This document shows, piece by piece, positions 46,011 to 58,752 of a DNA stretch of 64,000 bases (position 1 is the first letter of the stretch; each line of letters starts with the position of its first letter). The DNA comes from Tethya wilhelma (taxonomy: Eukaryota > Porifera > Demospongiae > Tethyida > Tethyidae). The stretch lies in NCBI GenBank assembly GCA_964030475.1, contig CAXIPT010000002.1, positions 5,063,087-5,127,086 of the forward strand. Reading direction: 5' to 3'. A model generated the notes under the pieces. The model made no database searches. It worked only from the letters and a program-made list of their open reading frames with translations, and was not told the DNA's origin. A program made the position numbers and the translations under genes.

Positions 46011-46018
46011 GAGGAAAG
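45690..46018 (-). pseudogene. CYP46A-like P450 remnant, exons 1-3 (copy 2)
   Basis: The same remnant as at 42735-43123. Exon 3 has a further insertion (agactcggttag near 45682-45693). The exon 2 part lies on the opposite strand. Exon 1 lacks the insertion near its middle and continues to gagagaggaaagagacacac. Confidence 0.75.
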
Positions 46019-46345
46019 AGACACACTAATCTGACACGTCACAAAACCTTGACATAATTTGTGATTTTCAAATAACGACCATTACCAGTTCACATTGTAC
46101 ATGAGAACTCAAGCTCAAACAAAGCATTACAAGAGAAGTTCTTTGCTACAAACAATATTCCTTTTACAGTGGCAATTATGTGTGCAAGGATTGAGTACAA
46201 TTATCTGCTGTGGATTAACATTCAGTGAACAGTGATGAAAAGTTGTTCACTGTAGTAAACAAAATAATTACTATGAACAGACAATGGCAAAATCCATTTC
46301 ATACCCTGCTGGGATTTGCTGGGACTATATATGACTAAATAAAAA

Positions 46346-49300
46346 TTACAGTGGGGTCAAAGTGCATGGTACCCCTCCAGCTGGTTTTAGAGTTGTTCGT
46401 GTTTCTAGTTTGAGAACAAAATCTTCTCTCAGAGAAACTTTGAAAGATGTCAGCAGACGTGCCATGATAATCTTTGCCTCCATCTGTGGGAGATGCATAC
46501 TTTGAAAACAAACACAAGTAAAATATTTACTTTGCTACATCCATTATCTAAACTGTATGGCTAGCATTGCAAATCGAGACTATGCTTAAACAACAATAAT
46601 TCAGCGCTTGAATCCCTTGGACTCACCATGGCAAAGACTCTTCCTATACAGGAGCGATGGCCAGTACTGAACGGCAGGTAGATGAATGGACTGGGTCTGA
46701 AGGATTGGAAACAGTATGGACTTCAGTTACTACTACAGTAGACTCTCCGAATTGCGGACACTTTGGGACACAGCCCCGTGTCCGTTATTTAGAGTGTGTC
46801 CTTTATTGGGGTGTTATTGCTGTTCCACCTCTATTTTGTGTTTATTTACTATTTTTAACCTTCTATAATGAAAACAGCATCATGAACAATAAAAAATCAT
46901 TTTTTGTTGGATGAACTGAACTTTGACTAGACTTCATGTATAACATACTTTTTGGTCCAGATAAGAGCTTAGCAGCAAGAGTAGTTGCCTGTTGGCTTGC
47001 TGCAGTGGCAGCGCAGCTAGTCTCGCTGACCAAGGTCCACGTTCGATCTCAATGACTTTAGCAAATTAAAAGAGCGACCCTTACCAAAGCCACGCCTACT
47101 GTCCGCTATTCAGGCTAGGATTTATATGGCGATAGACTGCTTGGGACAAGCTGCACTGTCCGTTGTCCGGAAATAAGAGGTGGCCGCTATTCGGGTGTTT
47201 TTTAAGTACAGAATATATAGGAAAAGCAGTTGGGACACAGGACTCTGTCCGCTACAGTCGAACGGCCAACGTACGCATTTAATTTTTAGACCGGAAGTTG
47301 ACCACACCCCTATGAATATTTGTCAGTTTTCTGAAATAGTCTTGCCGTGTTTTCTACAGACGATATCTTCTAACCTTCTGCGATGATCTCCTTGAAGCTT
47401 GCACCATCAAGTTTTACTACTCTTGTAGTAATAAAATGCGTTTCATACAGAACAATGGTGGCAAAATTGTCTTCTGCAGCAGCCTTACAACATACCAACT
47501 AAAGTGAAACTAAATTTAATTAGCTGTGTTTTCACCGTCCGAACAGCAGTTTGGAGGTGTTCAGGAAATTGATAATCCACAAACTGATAGAGTAATGGTA
47601 ATGCTAACAAATTATGTAATAAAATTTTTGTTCCCATATTTTCCATGACAGATACAAGACATTGAAAACGGACTAAAATCAATCAATATAGCTCTGGAGG
47701 CACATGAAAAAGCATGATGTACATTGATACAAATAAGTAATACATGTATTTGAAAAAGAATAGTAATATTCTTGCCAGGTTGATACAAATAATAATGTCA
47801 TATAATAATAATAATAAAACTGTGATACAATTTGAAGGGTAAAGTGCTCTTTAATTAGAATCTGTACACTATTTTTGTTAAATCTTGAGTATTTCAAGTT
47901 GTGTGTCGTTGCCAACATGAATTTTAGTATTCTGGGTGTTAGTGCTGAATTACAAACATATCTAGAGCACAAAAACCTTGAGAATTTCACGGTTTACAGA
48001 GATATAACCAGCAATATTCGCCCAAATATGCATCTCTGATTCTCTCTAAATACATATGGGAACAAAAAAGTCTTCGCTTGTAATACAACTATTATGTCCG
48101 TTTTACTGTATGCAAGCTTCTTACCTGCTGATATTCCTGCGAACTGCTGTTCGGACGCACTTTGTAGGGAAGGTTCAAAAGACAGCACTCGAACGTACCA
48201 GCTTCAAACGAACACTGTGTTACATCCGTGTCACTTGCAAATACGGGACTTGTGCCATTCTGATCAGGAGGCGTTGCACTTTACTTCATGCAACACACTT
48301 CCGCAAAATACGTAAGAAGTTGACACAGAAAAAGCTCAAAAATGGAGTTAAATTTTTGATCTCCAAAGATAGATTTAGACGATGACGTAATGCAATTCAC
48401 GTCCGAAATTAACCTTGTACTACTACCATACGTACTTCCGGTCGCTGGCCGTTGGACTGGCTATAAGGTATATGTCCGCTGTTGGGAGTGTCCGTTAATG
48501 GAGAGTCCACTGTACACACTGACACCATTTTCCATGCACTCATGCAACATTATTAAGTTATAAATTAACATGCATTATTTTACACATACTTTGGTCTATC
48601 AGCTCCAAATCTCTCAGGATCAAAATTATCAGGGTTCTCCCAGTAATTAGGATTCAAATGCATTGCCTGGATAGATACCTGTATGACCGTACCAGCAGGA
48701 ATGGTGTAGCCAGAGAGCTTCATCTCATGAGAGGTCTCTCTCATTGTTCCAGGAACGGGCGGATACATGCGAAGAATTTCAGAAAATACCTACAAAAATA
48801 GTTAGTTAGAAAAAACACCAGGCCTGAAATATAACTTTTTTTGCTATTGCTGACGTAACCTGTGCACCATTAGTTAAGTTATGTGATTAGGTATATCTGT
48901 ACCTGTTCGAGGTATTTCAACTGTTCAAGGTCTTCAGCAGTCACAGTCTTTCTCTCTCCCACCACCTCTGAAACCTCCTCCAATACTCTATAACAAACTG
49001 GATAACTTAAGATGACATTGTACCAATATTATATTGTAGATTGAGAAATTTTCGGTAAAATTTTTTGCAATCTTAACCAAATCAGTTGAAATGGATTTAT
49101 AGCGGAAAAAATAATACTATAATATTCCCCAATCTATGGTATACAAAATGCTTACCGTTTCAGTACATCAGGATACTGATGAAACATTGCTATAATGAAC
49201 GATAAAAGGTTAGCTGTAGTTTCCTGTCCTGTTTGTATGTATGTATGTATGTATGTATGTGAAATCAATTGTTATCAGTATAATGCAAATGCTGTCTCAG

Positions 49301-50985
49301 ACCTGCTACAAAAAAAGTGACAAAGTCGTCCACCAGGTCTTCCACGTTGACTGTCTTCTGAGTGGAGGCCATTCTTAGTATCTGTGTGAGGATGTCATTA
49401 GGCACCTTCTCCTCCCTCTCAACAGCTAGGATCCTCTTCTCAATCAAATCACGACCAATTTTACGAAGAGCTCTGATCGCCTCACGATATCCTTCAGCTC
49501 TCTTTGGGTCCCAATACTACAAAAAAACAAAAACGATTAAGTGTATAATGACGACACATATGAACAATCAAACACTAGTTTGATCATTGTTTATAGGAGG
49601 CAATAAAGAAATTTAGCGACTCATGAACTATAGTATACATAGCACATACACCAATATTAATGAGACATCAAGTGCACACTCAACGTACTTGCAAAAATGG
49701 ATATCGGAATCCTGCTATAAAGCTTTCCACAGCATGATCAATCAACAAGGCTAGCTTGCCACCAACTTTCTGCTTGACAAACTTTAGTCCAAGAGATTCG
49801 AACTCTTTAAAAGCTCCAAAGTCTGTCCCGAATGCTACCTGCATGGCAAGTGGATGCATGTAGGATAGGTAGATATAATCATTAATTAAGTTAACCAATT
49901 AACCTTTCCAATGACGTCCAGTGTGACTGCTCCAAACTCTTCCTTGATGAGCACCTCTGTCTTTCCATCAGCTTGAGCTCTCAGCTTCTCTATGAAAGAG
50001 TCAGCACACTCATTGAAGGAAGGTATCAGAGTCTTTAGGTTGCTGTATGAAATGATTGAAACTCAATACAAACCAGAGTGGTGTTCTAAGATTTTTCTTT
50101 TTTAGTTTGTTTGCTAGTTTGTGGCTACCTTTTTGTGAAGGTTGGATCATAAAGTGATCTGCGAGGCTTCCAAGTCTTGTAGTAAAGAGTGCTTAACAGA
50201 CTACCTCCCATAAACCTTTTGATATATAGATATATATTCAGTACAAAAGTTAAATCAACTTCTGTATACACATTATGCATCCGTGAGTTGCTATAATAAA
50301 ATAAGTGCATGGATCAAGTGATACCTTTCTCCAAATCCATTCATCATTTTAGAATAAAGGAAAAACGCTTTTGGAATTTGACTATTCATAATCACTAGCT
50401 AAAGAAAGAAGCAAGGAAGAACAATTAAAGATCTGTTTACTGTATAATATAAAATTCAAATTTTACCTTGATATCTTTGATGTTCAGTGGAACCAAGGTA
50501 GGCCGATGAAGATAGAATATCACAAAGAGTGATCCACATTCATCAAGCCTGTCATATTTTTATACACATTCAAGTTATAATTAACCGTGTATGTGATAGT
50601 GCGTGTGTTCACTTTAGGTCCTCATGGCTGCATGCAGGTTTAACTTAGGCATTGTAGCTATATACAATAATGCAACTTAGGCATACCACTTTAGATGGAG
50701 TCTAGCAATGCTGCCATTTTGTTTGTATTCTTGAACAATAGCTGGAAGATGACCCATATAAAAACTATAAAAAGAGATAAATCAAAATCACAGTCATTGT
50801 GTTGTGACCCGATTTATCACTGATCAGCTACGTTTTCAGTACCTATGTCAGTACCTCGACATCTTTGGTGAAGGTATGTGTCCATATCTTCTGTGTGTCC
50901 AGTAGATGTATCCAGTGATGATGAACCAGACCAGGAAGACCAGAGAGAGAAGAGAAACACACACGTAGAGAAGGAGAGAAGCCAT
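46346..50985 (-). CDS. CYP46A-like P450, locus 6, complete
   Basis: Thirteen exons, about 505 residues, as in human CYP46A1 (500). Approximate exons: 50860-50985 ([20 protein letters not shown] anchor), 50688-50766 ([17 protein letters not shown]), 50469-50549, 50325-50399, 50130-50216, 49904-50043, 49688-49840 ([19 protein letters not shown]), 49305-49515 ([17 protein letters not shown]), 49155-49229 ([10 protein letters not shown]), 48903-48988, 48591-48790 ([30 protein letters not shown]), 46628-46702 ([11 protein letters not shown]) and 46346-46484 (TAA). All catalytic motifs are intact: AGQETT, ExxR, PERF and haem Cys. CYP46A enzymes hydroxylate sterol side chains in the ER membrane; the substrate here is unknown. 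The intron between exons 11 and 12 contains a 1.8-kb pogo-like transposon. Same strand as loci 7-9; locus 7 ends 305 bp upstream of its start. Confidence 0.9.
46736..48512. mobile_element. 1777-bp pogo-like DNA transposon, probably non-autonomous
   Basis: The ends are CAGTAGACTCTCC and GGAGAGTCCACTG, flanked by TA on both sides (46734-46735 and 48513-48514). CAGTAGA-type ends with TA target duplication are typical of pogo/Tigger elements. The ORFs inside (at most about 110 codons) do not look like a transposase. It contains tccgaacagcag and its complement around 47537 and 48143, and a tRNA-like B box near 47028-47042. The corresponding intron at 43781-43830 lacks the element and shows the uninterrupted target. 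Confidence 0.8.
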
Positions 50986-51289
50986 AATTTTGACATTGCG
51001 GTTTTCAAATAACGACCTTTACCAGTTCACATTGTACAGAGCAATACAAGCTTTGCTACAAAAACAATATTCTTTTTACAGTGACAAATATGTACACGAA
51101 TTGAGCATAATTATCTGCTGGGGATTAACAGTCAGTGACAATGATGAATAGTTGTTCACAGTAGTAAACAAAATAATTAACAGATAATTGCAAAATCCAT
51201 TTCATAGGATTAGCTGGGACTATAATTAAACAAAAAAACACCATTAATTGTTATCCATGTTAATGTTACTACTATTTAATATAGAGATG

Positions 51290-54200
51290 TTACAGTGGGG
51301 TCAAAGTACATGGCATCTCTCCAGCTGGTTTTAGAGTGGCTCGAGATTCTAGTTTGAGGACAAAATCTTCTCTCAGAGAAACTTTGAAAGATGTCAGCAG
51401 CCGTGCCATGATGATCTTTGCCTCCATCTGTGCATGGGAGATGCATAGAAACATGTGCACAAGAAAATATTCACTTATACCACAGCCAGTATGGACTAGC
51501 AAACGCAGGTGTGTATACCAGCTAGCAAGTTTGATGATATTCACATTAATTTTGACACCCACTTAACTTACACAGAATGTGACGTCATTCAGTCAAAACG
51601 CGTGTGCAATACTTCATGTACGTATGTTGTTGCATACTCTCCTTAATAAACTCTTGCTGATATGTAATTTGAAAAGGACATATATATTCAAATATGCACC
51701 ACCTGGCGCCTCAACCCCCAATACAAAAACACGCCACCTGGTCTCGAGAAACAACTTTGACCTCCCAAAAGCATGCCTCCCAAGGGTCATAATTATTTTT
51801 GTGGCCTTTTAATTAATCTAAGAGTCTATATGGTAGCTATTGTCATCGTCCCCTGATATCATTTTCATTACTAAGCTAGCTTTGCTACAGATTGAGAAAG
51901 GTTTGCAAACATTAATATCTTGGACTCACCATGGCAAAGACTCTTCCTATACAGGAGCGATGACCAGTACTGAATGGCAGGTAGATGAAAGGACTGGGTC
52001 TGAAGGATTGGAAACAGTAGACTTACACTTTGATACAGCTGTTTTCTATGCACTCAACAAGCTTTAGAAGTTTATCATTATTAATTTTCATACTTACTTT
52101 GGTCTATCAGCTCCGAATCTCTCAGGATCAAAATTATCAGGGTCCTCCCAGTAATTAGGATTGTAGTGCATCGCATGGATGGATACCTGTATGGCTGTAC
52201 CAGCAGGAATGGTGTAGCCAGATAGCTTCATCTCATGAGGGGTTTCTCTGATTGTTCCAACAGCAGGAGGATACATACGAAGGATTTCAGAAAATACCTA
52301 CAAAAATAAAATTTATTAAATCATGAATTATAAATATTAACATGGGAAAAAACAAGCCAATTACTGCTATTGTTGATGTATACTAGCTCTGCTATTAGTC
52401 ATGTGACTAGGGATTTGTACCTGTCAGAGTCTTACAGATCTGTACCTGTTCGAGGTATGTCAACTGTTCGAGGTCTTCAGCACTCACAGTTTTTCTCTCT
52501 CCCACCACCTCTGAAAGCTCCTCCAATACTCTACAACATTAATTTTATGAAAATATCCCTTTATATTATTCTACCAAAAAATATCGGTAGAATTATTATA
52601 CACAAATGCTTACCGTTTCAGTATATCAGGATACTGATGAAATGTTGCTATAGTGAATGATAAGAGGTTAGCTGTTGTTTCTTGTCCTATTTGTATATAT
52701 GCATGTAAAGGAAATAAACTATTATCAGTATCAATTTTTGTATGCAAATATCATCTCAGACCGGCTGATAAAAATGTGACAAAGTCGTCCACCAGGTCTT
52801 CCACGTTGACCGTCTCCTGAGTGGAGGCCTTTCTTAGTATCTGTGCGAGGATGTCATTAGGCACCTTCTCCTCCCTCTCAACAGCTAGGATCCTCTTCTC
52901 AATCAAATCACGACCAATTTTACGAAGAGCTCGGATCGCCTCACGATATCCCTCAACTCTCTTTGGGTCCCAATACTATAAGATTATATGTAATTATAAA
53001 CAATTAAATACACTAGTTTGATCACAGCCGAGGTTTACAAAATTAATACCAAATAAAGAAATCAACATGGCACTGCATATAAAGACAATGAGACATATAA
53101 CATACTTGCAAAAAAGGATTTCGAAATCCTGCGATAAAGCATTCCCAAGCTTGATCAATCAACAAGACAAGATCATTAAGATTGCCTTTAACTTTCTGCT
53201 TGATAAGCTTTAGTCCAAGAGATTCGAACGCTTTAAAGGCTCCAAAGTCAGTCCCGAAAGCTACCTACATGGCAACCACAAGTATGATATCTGATGTAAT
53301 TATGAAACAGCAAACCTTTCCAATGACGTCCAGTGTGACTGCTCCAAACTCTTCCTTGATGAGCACCTCTGTTTTTCCATCAGCTTGAGCTCTCAACTTC
53401 TCTATGAAAGAGTCAGCACAGCCATTGAAGGAAGGTATCATCGTCTTCAGGTTGCTGTATGAAATGATTGAAACTCAGCCATAAATCAGAGTGACATTTG
53501 ATTGCTTTTTGTAGTTACTTTTTTGTGAAGGTTGGATCATAAAGTGATCTGCGAGGCTTCCAAGTCTTGTAGTGAAGGGTGCTTGACAGACCTTCTCCCA
53601 TAAACCTTTAATATACAAAATCATCAGATTAAATCATGCACTAATCACCAGTCATTACAATAGCTTCATGGAGCTAAAGTGAACAATCACACTAGCTTAC
53701 CTTTCTCCAAATCCATTGATCAATTTGGAATAAAGGAAAAAAGCCTTTGGAAGTTGAGCATTCATGAGGACCAGCTAATTTGAGAAAGGAACAAGGAAGA
53801 CCAAACATCTGTTTAAGCTCATTAATATTAATTTTTTATACCTTGATATCCTCGATGTTTAGTGGAAGCAACATAGGCCGGTGAAGATGGAATATTACAT
53901 AGAGTGGTCCACATTCATCAAGCCTAGTATATATGTGGTCCATTTTCACAGCCAGGTGCATGCATGCCATAAACTTAGGCATACCACTTTAGATGGAGTT
54001 CAGCAACACTGCCATTTTGTTTGTATTCTTGAACAATAGCTGGAAGATGACCCATATAAAAACTGCAAAAAGAGATAAATCAAATCACAGTATCTAAAAA
54101 AAATAGCTGACTTGGAAAAGCAGTATGCAGCTGCGTTTTATCTCATAGTCTAGTGACTCTACCTGGACATCTTTGGTGAAGGTATGTGTCCATATCTTCT

Positions 54201-54302
54201 GTGTGTCCAGTAGATGTATCCAGTGATGCTGAACCAGACCAGGAAGACCAGAGAGAGGAGAGAGACACACACATAGAGAAGAAGAGACACAAAACTGTCC
54301 AT
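51290..54302 (-). CDS. CYP46A-like P450, locus 7, complete
   Basis: Thirteen exons in the cluster's plan, with shorter introns than locus 6. Start [20 protein letters not shown] at 54302, then exon 2 near 53986-54064 ([17 protein letters not shown]), exon 3 near 53846-53926, exon 5 near 53518-53605 ([19 protein letters not shown]), exon 8 near 52766-52977 ([27 protein letters not shown]), exon 9 near 52616-52688 ([19 protein letters not shown]), exon 11 near 52099-52299 ([29 protein letters not shown]), exon 12 near 51932-52002 ([11 protein letters not shown]) and exon 13 51290-51428 ([13 protein letters not shown]). Exon 7 is a few codons longer (extra NDL region near 53165). All haem and oxygen-binding motifs are intact. 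It is probably an ER-anchored mono-oxygenase of sterols or lipids. The gap to locus 8 upstream is 394 bp. Confidence 0.9.
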
Positions 54303-54696
54303 AGAATCTGACTATAAACTGCTAGCTAAATTATAGACAAACGACTGAGGTAGCCAGAATGGCCAGGCTGTTTCAAACAATTAACGTTCATGTGGTGCCA
54401 GACAGTCCAATGAAAGGTCACTGCTATAGGGGACACCGTGCCATTTCTGAATGACCTATATGGGTGCCCCCCTTAATTATACTAATAGCCACATCATGAT
54501 AATAATCTAGTTTTGTGTGTAGCACTAAATATAGCTACTACAACTGCAAGACATTGTGGAAATTTAAATCATCAGAACATTATAATGCATCAGATTAAAA
54601 TAAAATCAGTCCAAGATTCAGCAGCCAATGCAAACAATTTAAGTTATAGCACTTAGATAAATAATAGAAAATCTCCATTAATAATGTAAAGATAGG
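54303..54696. other. Spacer between P450 loci 7 and 8
   Basis: It holds the promoter of locus 7. From about 54405 on it matches 44130-44446 (gccatttctgaatgacctat and tagccacatcatgataataa), so this spacer was copied together with the end of the following P450. Confidence 0.6.
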
Positions 54697-56499
54697 TTAC
54701 AGTGGGGTCAAAGTACATGGCACCCCTCCCATTGGGTTTAGAAGAGCTTTGGTTTCTAGCTTGAGGACAAAATCTTCTCTTAGAGAAACCTTGAAAGATG
54801 TCAGCAGTCGTGCCATGATGATCTTTGCCTCCATCTGTACGGATGTATGCAAGGGCATAATGTTATAGCTATAGACTCAAAGATAGTGCATGCATGCAGC
54901 TTAGGGAACTTCCATTCAGCAATATATAACTCACAAGAGAAAAGACTCTTCCTATACAGGAGCGATGACCAGTACTGAATGGCAGGTAGATGAAAGGACT
55001 GGGTCTGAAGGAAGGGGAAATCATTATGAATTCTACATGAATGTTATCTTGAAACTTGAGATTTGAAAACTTAGTTTTAAATTAGTTGTTTTTGTTTATT
55101 TTGATTATTATAATTAATAGGAAAAAGTAATAATAATTATTCATACTTACTTTGGTCTATCAGCTCCGAATCTCTCAGGATCAAAATTATCAGGGTTCTC
55201 CCAGTAATTAGGATTATAGTGCATCGCATGGATTGGTACCTCTATGACAGTACCCACGGGAATGGTGTAACCAGATAGCTTCATCTCGCGAGGGGGTTCT
55301 CTTGTGGTGGAATTAGCCGGAGGATACATACGAAGAGTTTCATAAAACACCTAAACAAATGTTTATCAAAGTATTAACTATAAAAGTTTACAAACAAACC
55401 CATTCATGTATATGCATGAACCATCTGCTGCATAGCTGCCTTAGCATGAATAGGAAGTCAATCATTGTGACTAGTATGTTTTCTTTGAATTGCATGCATG
55501 CCTCCAATTCAAAGAAAACCTATGATATCATCACTGAATGGTTGGCTTTTGTGGTATAGCTGTATGATATACAACGGGTAGCTAATGCATTGATTTGTAG
55601 GATATTTTAATTTAGTGAAACCTCCGAACAAAGGACACTTTGGGGACAATATAAATTCGGCTTGTTTGTCCTTTGTAGAGAGGTTGTCCTCTTCTCAGAG
55701 GTTCTGTTTGTATTGCTACAATAGGAAATTGGAATTTTTGGGAACTAAGAATTGTCCTTTGTTGAGAGGTTTATAATACAGTGTCCCTATCTTGGAGGGT
55801 CCAATATCAGGGGTTCTACTGTAAGTTATTTAACTCCTTGGTTGTACAAGTACAACTTGATTAAAAGAATATGAACAGCACAATGTCATGTAGCTTGGAC
55901 ACAATAATGTAAAAGTTGCTGTGGTCGTGTGGGTGTACCTGTTCAAGGTATTTCAACTGTTCGAGGTCTTCAGCAGTCACAGTCTTTCTCTCTCCCACCA
56001 CCTCTGAAAGCTCCTCCAATACTCTGCATTGTACATAATTTTAAATTCTTAATCCTTAATAATAATTGTCACCTAAACAGAAGATTTTACGACACATTGT
56101 ACCTGTGCAAAATATCAGGATGTTGGTGAAGCACAATGAGTGTAAATGAAAGGAGGATGGTAGTTGTCTCTTGTCCTGTATAGTCATGACATTAAAGTAT
56201 TCATTATGAATCAGTATGATCCATGTGATCGATGAAAATGAACTCACCTCCTGCTAAAAACGTGATGCAATCATCCACCAAGTCCTCCATTTCTACAGTC
56301 TTCTGAGTGGAGGCCATTCTTAGTATCTGTGTGAGGATGTCATTAGGCACCTTCTCCTCCCTCTCAATAGCTAGGATCCTCTTCTCAATCAAATCACGAC
56401 CAATTTTACGAAGAGCTCGGATCGCCTCGCGATATCCCTCAGCTCTCTTTGGGTCCCAATACTACAGTCATGAAGATTGTGAATCCATGTGCCATGTGT

Positions 56500-56538
<39 letters not shown>

Positions 56539-58591
56539 AAGACCAGGAACTCATGCATACACCCTTGTTCATGCACATGCAGGCCGCTTTAGAGGTATAT
56601 GTCTCTGATCTTCAAGGCATTAATAATAACTCAACTAACTGCAGGTACAGTTGATTTTGCATACCATAGGTACTAGCGTACCTTTTCAGGCTTCTGGGCT
56701 TCCTCATTTTTAATCTGGTAGATTGCTAACCTATCTGGGAATGCAAGTAACTTATTAAGAAAACATAATACCTTTAAGACTGGATTTCCAAAGGTTGCAG
56801 TGAATGATTCAAAGGCGTGTCCAATCAATGGGACAAGACTTCGATCTTGGACTTTGTGCTTGATAACATTTAGTCCAAGCGTTTCAAAATCTATAAATGC
56901 TCCAAAGTCTGTTCCAAAAGCCACCTATATAAAAATTATTGTACATTTTAAGAAAAGCAGCAGGTACATACAGTACTCATAAACAAGCCTATGAAGTCAT
57001 ACAAAACATGAATACCATTATTGCCTTCGATCAGCTAGGTTACAGGCTTACAAATCCCTTATGCATACACCCTGACAAACTATATATAACTATTAACTAT
57101 TATATTGCTATTATATTACAAAGTTAATTTCTTACATGCCAGGGACCTGCATGCTATTCCTTTTTGCTCCCTATAGTATTCATTCCTAACATTCCTTACA
57201 TAATGACCATTATTCTTTTAAAACACATGGAATTCTCATTCAAATCTCACTTATACTGCAGCACACAAAGTACATGCAAAACTGCAAACTTTACTTATAA
57301 TAATTATTGTACATAAAAATTGCAATAATACAATGGACTTAACATAGTCTTCCAAGTTTGCTAGCAGCTGCTGCTTCACTATTACTATAGCAGCCATCAT
57401 ATATAGCACAAAATTTGTCTACACAACATCGTGTGATTTGGTATGCAGTGGAAGCATAAACATCACATGAGAATTTCAGGTATAATTATAATAATCATAT
57501 TATCGGCAGGTTTTCATGAAACTGAAAAGTTTTTTGCCAATGTTTAGTAGCTACGTAGTTTTGTAACATTAAAGGCTGCTCATGTACAAGTTGCAATCAA
57601 ACCTTTCCAATGACATCCAGTGTGACTGCTCCAAATTCTTCCTTGATGAGCACCTCTGTCTTTCCATCAGCTTGAGTTCTCAGCTTCTCTATGAAAGAGT
57701 CTACACACTCATTGAACACTGGTATCATTGTCTTCAGGTTGCTGTAGCAACAAAACACATAGTAGTGTAAAGTTTGAATTAGTAACCATGCAAGACTCTC
57801 AGTAACCTACTTCTTTGTAAAGGTTGGATCGTAAAGACTTCTTCGAGACTTCCATGTTTCGTAGCAAACATTAGTTACTAAGCCATTGCCCATAAATCTA
57901 TCAATACCACACAGTCAGTCATGCAATACTGTTCATATCCACTATTTATGAAGAAGATTCTATATTGGTTACCTTTGTCCTAAGACTGTGGCCATTTTAC
58001 CATAGATTGGTGGCGATTTCAGAATCTGAGCACTCATCAATATAGTCTATATAATTATTATAATTTATAATGAACAATATACACACAGCAAAGAAATCAG
58101 TTAAATTTATAGCTATCTGTATAATAAATGCATGGTATGTACATTTTTCAAATAAAAATTATGATTCATAACAACATAATTTCATTTTTTTGTAGTAGTT
58201 ATACCTTGATATCTTCAGCATTCATAGTCAGTATAGCTGGAAGGTGGATGTAGAATACCACAAATAGTGGTCCACATTCTTCATACCACCTAAGATAGAG
58301 AGCACAGATGTTGCCATTTTGTTTGTACTCTCTAACAACAGCTGGAAGATGGCCGGTATAGAAACTGCAAGGAGAAAATCAGTATATTAACCAAAACCAC
58401 ACAGCTTGTATTAACTTTAATGCAAAAAGCAATAATTTAGCAGCTATATACTTGGACATCTTTGGTGAAGGTATGTGTCCATATCTTCTGTGTGTCCAGT
58501 AGATGTATCCAGTGATGATGAACCAGACCAGGAAGACCAGAGAGAGGAGAGAGACACCCACATAGAGAAGGAGAGATACTGGACTGTCCAT
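54697..58591 (-). CDS. CYP46A-like P450, locus 8, complete, exons 2 and 3 fused
   Basis: Start [20 protein letters not shown] at 58591. Exons 2 and 3 are one exon here (about 58209-58365: FYTGHLPAVVREYKQNGNIC running straight into ECGPLFVVFYIHLP), so an intron is missing. Then about 57974-58046, 57812-57900, 57603-57740, 56773-56922 ([19 protein letters not shown]), 56250-56462 ([25 protein letters not shown]), 56104-56178 (QETTTILLSF), 55939-56024, 55152-55350 (ETLRMYPPANSTTREPPRE), 54950-55016 ([15 protein letters not shown] instead of VFAM) and 54697-54835 (TAA). At the exon 8-9 junction the donor lies three bases further on, giving AGGQETT instead of AGQETT; the oxygen-activation motif remains valid. 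Motifs are intact, so it is probably functional. A pogo-like MITE is in the intron between exons 10 and 11. Confidence 0.9.
55617..55822. mobile_element. pogo-like MITE, reverse copy of 16836-17055
   Basis: It starts aaacctccgaacaaaggaca and ends ggttctactgta. The interior is clearly alignable to 16850-17045 in reverse. It lies in an intron of P450 locus 8. Confidence 0.7.
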
Positions 58592-58752
58592 AATATTATG
58601 ATCAGATAACTTGGCTATGCAGGCATGCAGTCGACGTTTATATAGTAACATTCAAAGGTTAACAACTTGTACTATGCAGAATAATTAAATATTATTATTT
58701 AATAAATTTAATTACTAAGGTCTGGCTTCAGGACATAATGGATGCCAGAGAA

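Noticed and set aside
46996..47045. A tRNA gene near 47000-47042 (box-like gtggcagcgcagc and gttcgatctc)
   Set aside because: The acceptor and anticodon arms do not pair. At most a degenerate tRNA-derived piece within the transposon.
46736..48512. Possible transposase in the pogo-like element
   Set aside because: The longest frames (85-109 codons) show no DDE signature or helix-turn-helix that I can see, so I call it non-autonomous.
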